The position numbers and the translations under genes were made by a program. The notes under the pieces are model-generated. The model saw nothing but the letters and a program-made list of their open reading frames with translations. It did not search any database and was not told the DNA's origin. 64,000 bases of DNA from Notolepis coatsorum (taxonomy: Eukaryota > Chordata > Actinopteri > Aulopiformes > Paralepididae), in assembly GCA_963971535.1 (NCBI GenBank), contig OZ020589.1, positions 70,330,390 to 70,394,389 of the forward strand, in the 5' to 3' direction. Position 1 is the stretch's first letter. Each line of letters opens with the position of its first letter. Shown here piece by piece: positions 49,781-64,000 of this stretch.

Positions 49781-50857
49781 CTTTTTCTTATTTTTCCCCA
49801 TTCCAATTTAATTGTTATGCCAATCCCTGCCCCCTGGTCGATGTGCTGCCCAACTGTCAGTCTGGGGAGGGTGTAGACTACCCTACTGTCAGTCTAGGGA
49901 GGGTGTAGACTACCCTACTGTCAGTCTGGGGAGGGTGTAGACTACCCTACTGTCAGTCTGGGGAGGGTGTAGACTACACTACTGTCAGTCTGGGGAGGGT
50001 GTAGACTACACTACTGTCAGTCTAGGGAGGGTGTAGACTACACTACTGTCAGTCTGGGGAGGGTGTAGACTACACTACTGTCAATCTGGGGAGGGTGTAG
50101 ACTACACTACTGTCAGTCTGGGGAGGGTGTAGACTACACTACTGTCAATCTGGGGAGGGTGTAGACTACACTACTGTCAGTCTGGGGAGGGTGTAGACTA
50201 CACTACTGTCAGTCTGGGGAGGGTGTGTATACTACACTACTGTCAGTCTGGGGAGGGTGTAGACTACACTACTGTCAGTCTGGGGAGGGTGTAGACTACA
50301 CTACTGTCAGTCTGGGGAGGGTGTATACTACACTACTGTCAGTCTGGGGAGGGTGTAGACTACACTACTGTCAGTCTGGGGAGGGTGTAGACTACACTAC
50401 TGTCAGTCTGGGGAGGGTGTAGACTACACTACTGTCAGTCTGGAGAGGGTGTAGACTACACTACTGTCAGTCTGGGGAGGGTGTAGACTACACTACTGTC
50501 AGTCTAGGGAGGGTGTAGACTACACTACTGTCAGTCTAGGGAGGGTGTAGACTACACTACCGTCAGTCTAGGGAGGGTGTAGACCATCACATCGCTTACT
50601 CCAATACATGGAGTCACCAGCTGCTTCTTTTCACCTGACCGCAAGAAGTTTCACTCGCAGAGGTTTGCGCTATCTCCCCCAGATCTCATCCCTGCTGACC
50701 AGGCAGGCTGACTGACCATTGCTATTGCAACAACCAGGACTCCTACCCTTCCTGCCATTATTGTGTTAATAGGGACGACTGACCAAGGTACCGCTGACAT
50801 GGGGATTTGAACCCTGGGTCTCTGCGGTGGTAGGCGAGTCCTTAGGCTGAGCTGCCC
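49781..50857 (-). mobile_element. tRNA-derived SINE interrupted by internal minisatellite
   Basis: On the minus strand the head is GGGCAGCTCAGCCTAAGGAC (A-box-like) with the B box GGGTTCAAATCCCC at about 50803-50816. The body runs to GACTCCATGTATTGGAG near 50600. The tail, on the far side of the array (49852-50585), reads GGCATAACAATTAAATTGGA then ATGGGGAAAAATAAG. That matches the tail of the SINE at 2254. The original SINE would be roughly 390 bp; the array inside has added about 0.7 kb. Confidence 0.78.
49852..50585. repeat. Minisatellite D, 32-bp unit (about 23 copies)
   Basis: The unit is GTCTGGGGAGGGTGTAGACT followed by ACACTACTGTCA. Copies differ by very few substitutions. Each boundary runs into SINE sequence. 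Confidence 0.97.
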
Positions 50858-51015
50858 TGAAAGTACTTTTTGCTGTTGAATGTGATTAAGTCTAGAATTC
50901 CATAGCAGATCACAGTGGGGAAAGAGAAGCAAAATAGTCACTCATATATTCTTCCACTGGCCTTAACCTTTAGTGATGCAATAGTGAAATTGAACTCTTC
51001 CCCATTTTTCTGTGG

Positions 51016-51075
51016 ACCGCTTGGAACCCTGTCAAGGACCCGGGGGGTCCGCGGACCCTATGTTGGGAAACTCGG
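51016..51075. mobile_element. Transposon remnant abutting a splice donor
   Basis: AAGGACCCGGGGGGTCCGCG followed by GACCCTATGTTGGGAAACT resembles, read in reverse, the GTTTCCCAAC...GGTCCGCGGACCC terminus of fish hAT elements. It ends about 10 bp from the exon at 51084. Only a short part remains. Confidence 0.4.
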
Positions 51076-51083
51076 CGTCTCAC

Positions 51084-51192
51084 CTCAAACTCTGCATGTT
51101 TGTGGATGTCTTCAGCTCTCTGGCGGCTGAGGATGAACTCTGCCTCGTTGGCCACACGCACCAAGTGGTCCTTCATGGTGTGACTCAGCAAT
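51084..51192 (-). CDS. lrba: LRBA/neurobeachin-family exon (second of three)
   Basis: This 109-nt minus-strand exon follows a pyrimidine-rich acceptor (CTCTCTCTAG) and ends at a strong donor GAG|GTGAGA. The one leading base completes the Arg codon from the previous exon; 36 full codons follow and the exon ends in phase 0. It encodes [20 protein letters not shown] followed by [16 protein letters not shown], a charged helical segment conserved in LRBA and NBEA upstream of the PH-BEACH module. Ile in [12 protein letters not shown] is what I remember for LRBA rather than the Val of NBEA, which is weak evidence. A transposon-like remnant (51016-51075) lies within about 10 bp of the splice donor. 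The intron toward the first exon is 4,955 bp. Confidence 0.87.
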
Positions 51193-52794
51193 CTAGAGAG
51201 AGAGAAACTCATACATCAGGAATAATGGTGTGTACAGATAATATCTTTGCTATTCAGGATGCTGCAAAGGGTTGATTTCAATAGGAGGATCAGGATCCTT
51301 TTCATCCAGTCAATAATTGATAAAGGTCTTAAATATGTGTTAGACAAGAATATCCTAAAATCTGGATTAAATAATTGAAATATGTTATCCCTAAAGTCTA
51401 TGGCTTATCATGGATATAACACTATCGGCAAATGTTGTCCGATATGCAAACTTAATTTTTTTTTACAGTACGTAATGCAAAAAAAAAATATCAGAAATGG
51501 TGTAATTTATAGTTATTACTTAGTCATTTAATTTCCTGTGAAGTTTACTGTGAAAGTTCCTGTGAAGTTTACTGTTATGGCTCCAGTGCATTGAATACAA
51601 AAATTCAATACAAAACATATTTTATCTTTATCACAACTCTTTGATAACCAAATTTGAGGGTTCCTTGCTAAACATGCCGGATATATATACTGTATATCAA
51701 TATCGGGTTTTTTCACTCCCAAATATCGGTCTGGCTTTACTTATCCCTGAGGTCATGGTCTGTTTGATTGATATTTGTGAACATGAACAACCCTCTAACC
51801 CTAAGCTAAAAACCAGATACCACAGAGCTCGGGCTGTAATGTTATTAAGATGTAATTCGTCCTAGCATAGGAGGACGAACAGAACCACTGTTCTACAGTC
51901 TTCTTTAAGCCCTTTGAGCTTTAGTACATTTAAAACAACATCTGTTTAACACCTTCCAGTAGCTTGGAGCTAGAAAAAACATTCAGGGGATAGCCGTGTA
52001 ATATCCATAAAACTGTGAAAATGGACCATGCAAATTGAGCAGGAAATCTAATTTAGGAGACGAGACCAGAGAGGTTCCTCTTTAACTGCGGTGCGAGTGC
52101 TAATTGATTTGTTAATGATATGCATCTGACAAGAGGGGGAGGACCTCTGCCCATGTTGCTACATGTGTAGCTTCTCCCCCCTCCCACTGCTTATCTGTGT
52201 TAATAAAACATGCGTGCGTGTGTGCGTGTGTGTGTGTTTGCATGTGTGTGTGTGCATGTGTGTGCTTCAGGGGGACTACTCTCCAGACCCAGAGGTCAGG
52301 CCTGTGCAAAGTGGAACAATAACAGGCTGGGGTCCGGTGAGGAGGGGGGGGGACGAAGGAGAGGAGGGGTGAAGTGGGACTGCGGGGTCGGGGGGCCAGG
52401 GGCCGGCTGTAACCCAAGCCTGCTGTTTCAGCGCAGGGCAGCAGGGGAGCGGAGGTTCTGGGGGCCTTCGGAGCCTCTGCTTGGCCCCCTCAGGCCCTCC
52501 GCCATCAATAACCTGGCAAACGCTTCTCTTTATGATGCCCTGCGACCTCGCACACACACATGATGGAGGTGCAAACTTATGGTTCATGTAAAACACACAT
52601 GTCTGTCTTTATACAGCTCAGACGTACAGTGGAGCAAGGAGACGCTCATCAACATACTGTATAATGATACTGGGCTCACAACCGGAGTGAAATTAAAAGG
52701 CATCCGACGGGAGCTTTTCACCACTAGTTGAAGATATTGTCACTATATAGCATAGTAGGAGAAAACGGGGGTGGCGGTGAACACAAGAAGAGTA
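51193..52794. other. Intron between second and first exon, left part
   Basis: Mostly unique. A TG-rich patch lies at about 52209-52266. No exon or recognised element. Confidence 0.5.
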
Positions 52795-52954
52795 ACCAAA
52801 ACATCGTTCTTCCATCTCAGAAATATAGCAAAAGTATGACCATTTATTAATCAAAATGATGCTGAGAAGCTAATTCATGCATTCATATCTAGCCGGTTAG
52901 ACTACTGTAACACACTTTTTACAGGTCTCCCTAAGAAAACCACAGAGAGGCTTC

Positions 52955-53040
52955 AGCTTAGGGCTGACCTTCGAAAAAAATATTGGAATCCGAAGCTTCG
53001 GGCCGAGATTCGATTTGAATTAGAAGTTTCAAGATTACAT
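52955..53040. mobile_element. hAT-like end fragment inside the LINE
   Basis: TTAGGGCTGACCTTCG followed by GAATCCGAAGCTTCGGG recalls the left end of the element at 8623 (TAGGGCTGTACCGAATG, GGAGCTTCG). No matching right end was found. Confidence 0.4.
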
Positions 53041-53104
53041 TTAAATAGATTTTTTTTGGGACTTGTACAGCACTTTGTTCAACTTTGTCAGTGCTGTAAA
53101 GTTT

Positions 53105-53403
53105 TTTTTTATATCCACTTTTTCTCCTTATTTTTCTATTTTTCTCCCATCCCAATTTTGCCTCGCCAATTCTCCCTTCAATTCTCCCCTCCCCTGTCTC
53201 GAACGTTGCTAGACTATGCCTCCCACTGGTCGGCTGCAGTGAAGACCAAGCCTTGCATCACGTGTCCCCTCCGGTACACAAGGAGGCAGCTGTCGCATCT
53301 TTTCACCTGAACAGCGCAATCTCTCAGTGGCGAGGAGTAACAAGTGGGAGGCTCACGCTGCCCCCAATACTTCCTGATTCTGCTGTACAGGCGCACCAAC
53401 CGA
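53105..53403 (-). mobile_element. tRNA-SINE (long family) 3' part, head missing
   Basis: Reading from 53403 down, GGTCGGTTGGTGCGCCTGTA through AAAATTGGGATGGGAGAAAA is the body and tail of the subfamily seen at 24817. The tRNA-related head is absent. Confidence 0.85.
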
Positions 53404-54515
53404 CCTTCTCCTTACATACAAAGCTCTAAATGGACAGGGACCTAGCTACATCGCCAACACTCTAATAAATTACAGGCCAGCAAGAACACTGCGATCATCA
53501 GCTGCTGGACTACTAGAGGCTCCTAGAAACAGTCAAAAGAGGATCGGTAATGCAGCCTTTATCAACTATGCCCCAAAATTATGGAACAAACTACCCCAAA
53601 ACATCAGGGAAGCCAACTCGCTAAACATCTTCAACATCTCTTTGCTCAGGCATTTAAATGAAACATCAGGGATATCCTGACACAAATTGTACTTTACCTG
53701 CACCATTCTTACCCTACCTACGTTTATACACTTCCTATCAAATTCATGTGTCTGTTCTATGCACTGTAATTCTAAGAGCACTGCTCATTGTAATTCAAAA
53801 TTGAACTATTGTATCACACTTTTTACTTCTTCTGATGCACTGCTCTGTTGTATGTTAAATACCCTGTTGTATGTCCGTTCCATTTAATATTTTTTAGCCT
53901 ATTTTTAAACTGAATCCAACCGCACTTTGTTTTTACTCTGTCTATTCTATTTGTATTATTTGTATTACTGAATGAAACTGTAAACAGAAAGGCCTATTGG
54001 GATGCTAGATCCTAATGTGAAACACTGATGGGATATAAACATTGTGAGAGCAGAAGAAAATGGCGAAAATTGACGTTACATGAGGCTGTTCTACCTCAAA
54101 CTAGATCTGAGCACCGCGGGCGTGGTGGATCTGTGCCCGCTCTACTTCAACTGGATCCGAGTGGTTCTCCTGCCCCCAGGGTATAGTGACCTTGGGGCAT
54201 CAGCATATTTTATCATACCAGCGCTTATATTCCTGTGCTTATTGTTCTTATTTCTATTATTATTTTAACTAAATGACAGAGACCCTGATGGGGGATCCCC
54301 TTTGAATTGCCCATCTGAGGTTCCTTCCTCTTTTTCTTCTTCCTATTGCTAGGTTACAGAGAGTTGTTCCTTATCGTCATTGGGGAAAGTCTGGGGATGT
54401 TGTAAAATTGTGGATTTTATGTTTTTTATTTTTATTGTGGATTATTGTGATGTTACTTGTTGATCTGTGAAGCCCATCGAGACAACTTTTTTGGGCTATA
54501 CAAATACATTTGACT

Positions 54516-54666
54516 TGGCGGAAATGTATTCAGCATGTAGACTATATAACAATAGAAAGCACCGGAATATAAACAAAAGTGAAGTGTTTACAAGTTAAGC
54601 TATGCCACTTTGAACAAGTATGTAGATATGGCATGTCTAGTTTCCTTGATGTGACAATGAGCCATG
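54516..54666. other. Short unique stretch
   Basis: Nothing recognised. Confidence 0.4.
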
Positions 54667-54674
54667 CCATAGAT

Positions 54675-54868
54675 CAGACCTGGGCAATTACGGCCCGACG
54701 GGCCACTTCCGGCCCTTTGGGCGTCCGTGTCCGGCCCACGGTAAATTTGTACAATGGGAGATAATGAATATTGAGCAGAATTAAATTCAAGTTATCATTG
54801 GCTTGGCCCTCCAACACAGTTCAGGTTTCTCATGTGTTCCCCTTGTAAAAGTTAATTGCCCACCCCTG
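54675..54868. mobile_element. hAT MITE, 194 bp
   Basis: Ends CAGACCTGGGCAATTA and TTAATTGCCCACCCCTG are imperfect inverse complements. A perfect 8-bp duplication CCATAGAT flanks it (54667-54674 and 54869-54876). The subterminal sequence is rich in GGCCC (CCGGCCC), as in the 32506 element. No coding capacity. Confidence 0.93.
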
Positions 54869-54876
54869 CCATAGAT

Positions 54877-55505
54877 AGTAATGATCAATGCAGTTACACA
54901 GGTGTATTTAGCAATATCCCACAATTGCATTACAATATTTTTTTTTAAGCTTCGCAATGCATGTTGCATTTTTGTTTGTTTGTATCATGGTGAATTCTGT
55001 GATAACAGAACTAGAGAGAGACCGCCACCATAGCAAGCCATGATACACAGTATACAGTGTTTGGGATAAATACCAGAGCTAAACCACAGAGCTGGATCAG
55101 ATCTTCCCATTTTATCATATTACATACCTACTCAAGACACTGAACAGAAACATACCACACGCACAATACGAACACACACACACGGCTCTTAGCAGGGAGT
55201 TGGTGGGTAGAGTTACAGGATCCCATTGCACATCACTGCACTTTCACTGGTAACAATGACTTTGAGTTATTATGGGGTGGCGGCGAGAGTGGATTTACAC
55301 AGCATGTCCTCCTCAGAGCACGAGCCACTGTGCTCATTAGCGTTAGCTTAGACTATCCTGGTGCTGATTCCAAAGGCTATAGGGATCAATAATGGAAGAT
55401 AGTCTGGCCCTTTAATTGTGAAATGGATGAGATTTGTAGTAGTAGACTAAATACAGAGAGGATGTATGGAGAGAGAGGGGGGGGAGACAGGGAGAGGGGA
55501 AAGGG

Positions 55506-55574
<69 letters not shown>

Positions 55575-56147
55575 GTTGGGACATGGAAACAAAAAAGTAC
55601 AAAAACCGTAAAAGAGGATAAAGAGTGAGAGACTGAGAAAGAAGCAGAGGGGGATCATTGAAACAATCTGAAAAGATAAAAAAAAAAGACAAAGTAAAAA
55701 GGGGGTTAGGGGCTAAGTGAAAGAGAAGGGAAGAGAGAGTGAGGGACAGAGAGAGAACGAGGGGAGATTTCCCAAGTGCCCCCCGCCACCTCCTCTCCCC
55801 ACACCCCCCGCTGGGATAACCAGGTATCGAACGGAGCCTTGAACTCTGGGGGCCTTCATCCTCATTCCTACCCATCTCCTCTTTCCTCTCAAGCATTGAT
55901 TTTATTTTCTTTACTCCTGGATGCTCAGTAGGAGAGCCCATACTGTCAAGGAGGGACCTGGGGGACCTCTGTGTGTGTGTGGGGGGGTGACCAGTGATGC
56001 AGAAGGTCGTTGACGAGCTGCAGATAGAAAGATAATGAAGAGGTGGCGTTTGCGGGGAGCCAGAGGTCAACCAGAGGTCAACGCTGTGGAATCAGTGGGT
56101 CAGAGGTGGGGTTCGGCAGGAGGGGGGGGGGGGTCCAGTATACCAAC
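54877..56147. other. Intronic sequence upstream of the first exon's donor
   Basis: A GA run lies at 55502-55570 and purine-rich sequence extends to about 55770. The rest is unique. Confidence 0.6.
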
Positions 56148-56212
56148 CTGCCCTCGTTGACCAGTTCAATGAAGGCCAGACCCGCGTTCTTCTGGATGGA
56201 GTTCTGCCACTC
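56148..56212 (-). CDS. lrba: LRBA/neurobeachin-family exon (first of three in window)
   Basis: This 65-nt internal exon on the minus strand reads [20 protein letters not shown] then G and the first two bases of an Arg codon. It has an acceptor ATCTGCAG immediately before GAG and a donor AG|GTTGGT. It ends in phase 2, and the exon at 51084-51192 supplies the missing base, so the split codon is AGA (Arg). LRBA and NBEA are large BEACH-domain scaffold proteins of vesicle trafficking; LRBA helps recycle CTLA4. From memory, this segment is the conserved stretch N-terminal to the PH-BEACH module. The donor is weaker than consensus at position +3. The exon assignment rests on reading frame, splice signals and remembered family sequence. 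NBEA is the alternative, because the two paralogues are close here. Confidence 0.82.
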
Positions 56213-57533
56213 CTGCAGATAAACAAACAAACACACACACAGACGTCAGGATATATAGTGTGTTTTAGATGCGTTTTATTTAAAAGGGGGCATTATGTAT
56301 CTTTTTAACAATTCTACTTGATTTCCATGAATCTGTGGAACACGTGTTAAGTCTTTCTTCCTCTGTATTGAACATGCCGTTATGTTGGTGGGTGTACAGA
56401 GAGTTCTAAAACAATACTTATGGGCCCTTTCCACTGAAAGCAGGAAAGTCTAGCAGCGCGGCTGCATTCAATTCATTTCCAATGTAGAGGAGCCTATGCA
56501 ATACCTCATGGCTGCATACACTCTACATCGGAAGAGAATTGAATGCAGCCACAATTTCGGTAGACTTATCCAGCTAGCGCTAATGTGTTCTACATCACAC
56601 TTTGAAGGCAGCGGTCCTTACTAGATCAGTGGATCAATCATCCAGCTAGGACACTTGCTTTCACAGGTGGCTACCATGGAAAATGACCAACTTCACTAAA
56701 GCAACTATCACCATCATGACCAATACCTGCTTACACAACAAGCTGACAACAAGTGTGAAACATGTGCTTGCAACTCGAAAAGGTTTGAATCTGGCTCATG
56801 ACCTGTGACTCCCTCTCTTCCATATACTATCTAATAAAGCTAAATAATTCCATGAAAAGAAAGTAATTTCTGACCATTCGGCGGAATCAGCCTGGAAGCT
56901 AGCTAGCTAAGAGAAAAACAAGAAGGAAAAGAGCAGTGAGGCGAGGGCATTTATCCCCCCCGTAAAAAAAAAAACGTTGCGGTTGGAGGTGTCAGTCTAA
57001 GCAATGAACTAAACCGCAGCAGAGTGTGACTTCAAATCCTCCGTTCTAGAGGGGCAACGGTAGGGAGAGAGAAAAAGGTTGGAGGGGGTTGGAGGGTGAG
57101 GAGGAAGGGAAGTCGGCGGACATCGTCTCTCATGTTCCGTTCAACGTTTCAACACCTTCGGCACAAACCGTCAAAAGAATAATAATACAAGCGACAAGGT
57201 CACGGGTGTCTGTCTGAACTTCACAGCACTTTCCTCCCTCTTCCTCTCTTGGGAGAGGGGAGCGGGGTGAGGGGGGGCTTAAAAACCTCAGGTTAAAGAC
57301 CTTATAAACCAAAGTGGTCTTAAAAAAAATCATTAATCAAACCATGAACATTCCATGTTTTTTTTCCCTCCTCCCCCCCCTCCCAAAACTGCTCCAAATG
57401 TTTCAATAATGTCATTTTGTTGATAAACCTGGAATGCGTCTCAGTAGTATCTGTTTCCTGTGACGGAAAAGACAGACAGACAACTTTCAACATAGTTTAA
57501 TCAACCTTGAGGGTTGTAGGACGTAGCTGATTT

Positions 57534-57535
<2 letters not shown>
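56213..57535. other. Intronic unique sequence
   Basis: This is the intron upstream of the first exon. Nothing gene-like was found and there is no further family exon. Confidence 0.5.
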
Positions 57536-61036
<3,501 letters not shown>

Positions 61037-61220
61037 TAGGGCTGCTGTCTTGGTTGATCAATCTGTCCATTGGGTCAGAGTCGACCAAGTCTTTGTTAGT
61101 CAGTTAGTAGGACTAGGTTTATATACTTTTTTCATGCTGAATGATATGATCAGAACATCTCTGGTAAGCACTACATTTTGTTGATGAAAACCACTAATCG
61201 ATTAGTCGAGAATATCCCTT
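61037..61220. mobile_element. hAT-like MITE remnant, about 184 bp
   Basis: It begins TAGGGCTGCTGTCTTGG and contains CACTAATCGATTAGTCGA near its end, a signature of fish hAT MITEs. The flanking 8-mers AATATTTA and AATATGTA differ at one base. Confidence 0.5.
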
Positions 61221-61221
61221 A

Positions 61222-62462
61222 ATATGTATATATATATAAGTACATAAAACAACAACATACCAAGTAGAAAAACAAATTTACCCTGTAATGTCTCTAAATT
61301 ACATACGTATACAAAGGTAAACCAACCATTTAAACGGTTTCATCAAAGCCGTCCAAAGCTAGAACAGGACTGACAGCTGGACCGATTCCACACTGGAGCT
61401 TTGGACAGTGATCTCTAGTTTAGGACTGAAAAGGGCACTTCATCATTGCACGTTACTGGAGCTCTGCCATTCTCCCATTAAGAATAATATAACCTTTACA
61501 GCCACGGACCCACCGTGGATACAGACCTACTTAGCCAAACATCCAACTGCATTATCCAAACAAAAGATAACAGTGTGCGTACACACCAATATTATCCTTC
61601 TCCAAATGGTGAAAATAACCTTTAAATCGCATGCTATTCTGAAAGGGCTTAAACCGTAACATAAATGTCCAGGCCGTAGCCAGGAGCGGAGCCCGGAGCC
61701 CCATTATGTCAGCAGGAGTGCGAGGGGAGAGAGACAGAGGAGTACATTCCAGCGCCTTTTGAACTTGGGACCTGCCAGGTAAGAAAACATTACATTAACA
61801 GTGCCCGTCAGGAGGAGAGAGCTCTGTCGGGGAAATTCATTTATTTGAAACATGATTACGCTGTGTGTATAAATAACCCCAGCAACTCATGCCGATCGAG
61901 GGGGGGGGGGGGGTGCTCCGTGGGTCTCAAGCCACTTGAAGCCGATTTGCAAAAAATAAATAAAAAAAAGGACGGTTGGGAGCCAAATTAAAAGTCACAA
62001 ACATGTTTTTTTTTTTTTTTGGGAGCCTCCCACCCGATTCTCCCCTCTCAGCTAGACTTCACTTCCTGTCAGGAAGAGTTCCCCCGCCTCCCTCTCTCCT
62101 TCGGGCTGCATAGCTGGCATCGGCAGGGAGCCTGCAGAATTAAGTACCAGTTGGTGTTTCTCTGTTTTCCATGAGTCTCACAGGAGAGAACCTTTTCAAA
62201 GAATGTACAGCATGATACTATCCCTCTGAGTGGACTGGAGACGAGGACCAGTGGGCAGAAGGAGTGGGGGTGGGTTGAGAGCGTTGTCAGAACCAGAGCA
62301 GTCGCTAGACTTTTGGGGGCCCTAGCAATTTATTTTTTATTTTTGGGGCCCTTCCCTTACCCTACCAGATCTCTGCACCAGAGGAGTACAGCCGACATGA
62401 TGACTGATATTTCTAGTGGCCCTCTGATTGGCTGACTGACCAATTAAATAACAAAGACTTGA
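61222..62462. other. Intronic sequence, mostly unique
   Basis: A G run lies near 61900-61914 and a T run near 62007-62020. CAGTCGCTAGACTTTTGGGG at 62300 resembles the start of a common fish repeat, without a second end. No gene was recognised. Confidence 0.45.
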
Positions 62463-63407
62463 TTAACACATTGTGCACCATAAACGGCGTAAGTCGTTAT
62501 TGCCCGCCATGCGTTGAACGCCAACAACGGCGTAAATCGTTTTTGGGATCAATATTTCATTTTTTCGCCATGGCATTCATAATTCATCCAGCCTCCCTCC
62601 GGACTGCAGCGGCACCCTGTCTGACATTGCAACCCCTCAATACCGCCGTCTGGTGGATGGTCGGTCGAGTTACACTCACGTCAAACCAGTCGGTGCATCG
62701 AGGAAATCCCTCCGGCAGTCATATCTTGTTACGGGACTCCAGACAAACACTCGAGTGCATTTGGATTGCTTTAAAAACGCAATAATCGATATGATTTCGG
62801 CGTTTATCACGCCATACAAACCGGAAATGGATCTAGGAGATCGGCGTCAAATAATTGGGATCTTTTTCCTCCAGTCTCATCGGCAAACGGTAAGAGGACA
62901 CTAACGTTATTTTCAGCCCGATTGTCCATTTCCTTGTTTGCGATCAGTCTGATCAATATATCAACCCATACTAAATAAAGCCGTTACTGACTATCAAGGA
63001 ATTATAAACGACCCCCCCCCCCCCCCATTTCCTTCACGCATGATGAAGCATAATGTATACTGATCATATTTTTTTTTAATATAGCGTGTATAGGAAAGAC
63101 ACGCCAATCGATAATCTATCATATGCGTCAGGGCCTATAACTAGCGTTTTTGGAATTACAGCAGAAAAGCTTAAAACATACTTATATTCTCGAAGGTATT
63201 AACACAACAATGTATGAATGAAAAAATATAACGTTCTCACATCCGGAACGATAGATAATCGATGTTGAATGGGCCATAGTAATGTCGATATAGCAATACA
63301 ATTTTAAAAGTTATAGCCCTGCAAAGAAGGTAAACATCTCCATAGGGTTACAGTGCTGGCAGACTGGGTACAATGATGGGCACAATGCCCGGCGCCCAAT
63401 GTGTTAA
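62463..63407 (+). mobile_element. piggyBac-like non-autonomous element 3 (945 bp)
   Basis: TTAA bounds it, with ends TTAACACATTG and CAATGTGTTAA. Near the left end AACGGCGTAAGTCGTT and AACGGCGTAAATCGTT sit 43 bp apart, separated by CCATGCGTTGAACGCCAAC. Its right end (GGTTACAGTGCTGGCAGACT) and its middle (AAATAATTGGGATC, then AAACGGTAAGA) align with the element at 45957. A C run lies at 63011-63025. No transposase. Confidence 0.82.
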
Positions 63408-63699
63408 AGCCCAACCTCCAGGTTAAACCCTACTGATCAATTATGGGTAGTTTACATCATTGGTATATAATTTCATTATTTATTTTTTTCCATTTGACAC
63501 CGGAAATGCCACTCTGAAAGAGTTAAAAAGGTCCATGCACGAATAACATGCACGCGCGAATCAAAAAAGCTTATCAAACGCCGACGTCACAACAGGACAA
63601 CAGGTGCATATTAATGAGCCAAATCTAAAAGCTTATCAGACGCTAGCACCTAGCACGGCCGTGACGTCACTTCAGGAAACGTATGCCTTATGTCCGTCC
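63408..63699. promoter_or_regulatory. Repeated CRE-bearing motif beside CpG-rich edge
   Basis: AGCTTATCAAACGC with GACGTCAC (63569-63590) and AGCTTATCAGACGC with GTGACGTCAC (63630-63670) form a paired motif. TGACGTCA is a canonical CREB/ATF site. Whether this is a promoter or the end of a transposable element is unknown. Confidence 0.3.
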
Positions 63700-64000
63700 G
63701 GGTCATAGTACTAGATCAATGGTGGCTCACTCGGTGCATCACAGTTAGCCTATATCTCCGCCGTCCCTGCTACACGCAGTCGGGACCACTACACTCACTG
63801 ACGTTAGCCTATAGCCCGCCGTCCCTGCGGGTGGTTGTCTCCTCTTTGTGTGCCCCCGTCCCCGCGGAGGAGCTTGTGGACTCGACAACAGCGGCGGCCG
63901 CAGGGCGCCGGAGCCCGCAGCGCTAGTTAGCTCATAGCTATCGTGTAACACTAGCCTTTACGGGCTCGAGCACCCTACGGCTGCCGCCGCCGTCGCGTCC
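63700..64000. other. CpG-rich stretch at window edge
   Basis: GC content and CpG rise sharply (for example GCGGCGGCCGCAGGGCGCCG and GCTGCCGCCGCCGTCGCGTC). A 28-bp segment (GTTAGCCTATA then CCGCCGTCCCTGC) is duplicated at about 63745 and 63802. It could be the edge of a CpG island or of a GC-rich repeat. The window ends too soon to tell. Confidence 0.4.

Larger units (their letters stand above)
52795..54515 (+). mobile_element. Rex1/L2-like LINE, 3' part, disrupted
   Basis: Frames before 52950 give FFHLRNIAKV and NDAEKLIHAFISSRLDYCNT then LFTGLPKKTTERLQ. After the interruption, 53404 onward gives LLTYKALNGQGPSYIANTLI and AAFINYAPKLWNKLPQNIRE. These are hallmarks of the reverse transcriptase C-terminal region of Rex1/L2 LINEs. 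The 3' end has GTGAAGCCCATCGAGACAAC and GGGCTATACAAATACATTTG. The middle has been replaced by a hAT-like fragment (52955-53040) and a SINE piece (53105-53403). Confidence 0.8.

Noticed and set aside
50790-50857. A genuine tRNA gene on the minus strand
   Set aside because: It has A- and B-box-like sequences but no convincing cloverleaf, and continues into a SINE body and tail.
62459-62785. 108-codon open frame as a gene
   Set aside because: It lies within the TTAA element at 62463-63407 and has no recognisable domain.

Overview
The window looks like intron-dominated DNA from a vertebrate, most likely a ray-finned fish. The reasons are abundant tRNA-headed SINEs, L2/Rex1-like LINE 3' ends, many small hAT and TTAA-target (piggyBac-like) elements, and very long TG, GA and homopolymer tracts. 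Species cannot be told from the sequence alone.

The only host protein-coding signal is one gene on the minus strand. Three exons (56148-56212, 51084-51192 and 20924-21090, in transcript order) have matching splice phases and encode one continuous 113-codon stretch. I recognise it from memory as the conserved segment just upstream of the PH-BEACH module of the LRBA/neurobeachin family; LRBA fits better than NBEA. The exons are separated by introns of 4,955 and 29,993 bp. Flanking intron fills at least 20.9 kb on the downstream side and 7.8 kb on the upstream side. No further exon was found.

Almost everything else is repeat. Region by region: 0-11 kb holds SINEs, two LINE 3' ends and a hAT element with a TTAA element inside it. 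11.8-19.2 kb is a 20/25-bp minisatellite interrupted by a LINE end, three stacked SINEs and a 1.9-kb hAT element. 21.4-22.3 kb is a 42-bp minisatellite. 24.8-25.3 kb is a SINE with intact target duplications. 27.9-39.7 kb is a giant 29/26-bp minisatellite that appears to have grown from the end of a hAT MITE. That array contains a solo LTR, which contains a hAT element carrying a transposase C-terminal ORF, which in turn contains a TTAA MITE. 43.8-44.1 kb is a near-perfect foldback element. 46-47 kb and 62.5-63.4 kb are two more TTAA elements of the same design as the one at 8.8 kb. 49.8-50.9 kb is a SINE whose internal 32-bp segment has expanded into a minisatellite. 52.8-54.5 kb is a broken Rex1/L2-like LINE. 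The right edge (63.7-64.0 kb) is CpG-rich.

The main observations worth following are: minisatellites that seem to start inside transposable elements (two cases); a three-deep nest of insertions with intact target duplications; and three TTAA elements that share an architecture but each carry their own paired subterminal motif. No new protein-coding system was found. All homology statements come from memory and pattern reading, not from searches.
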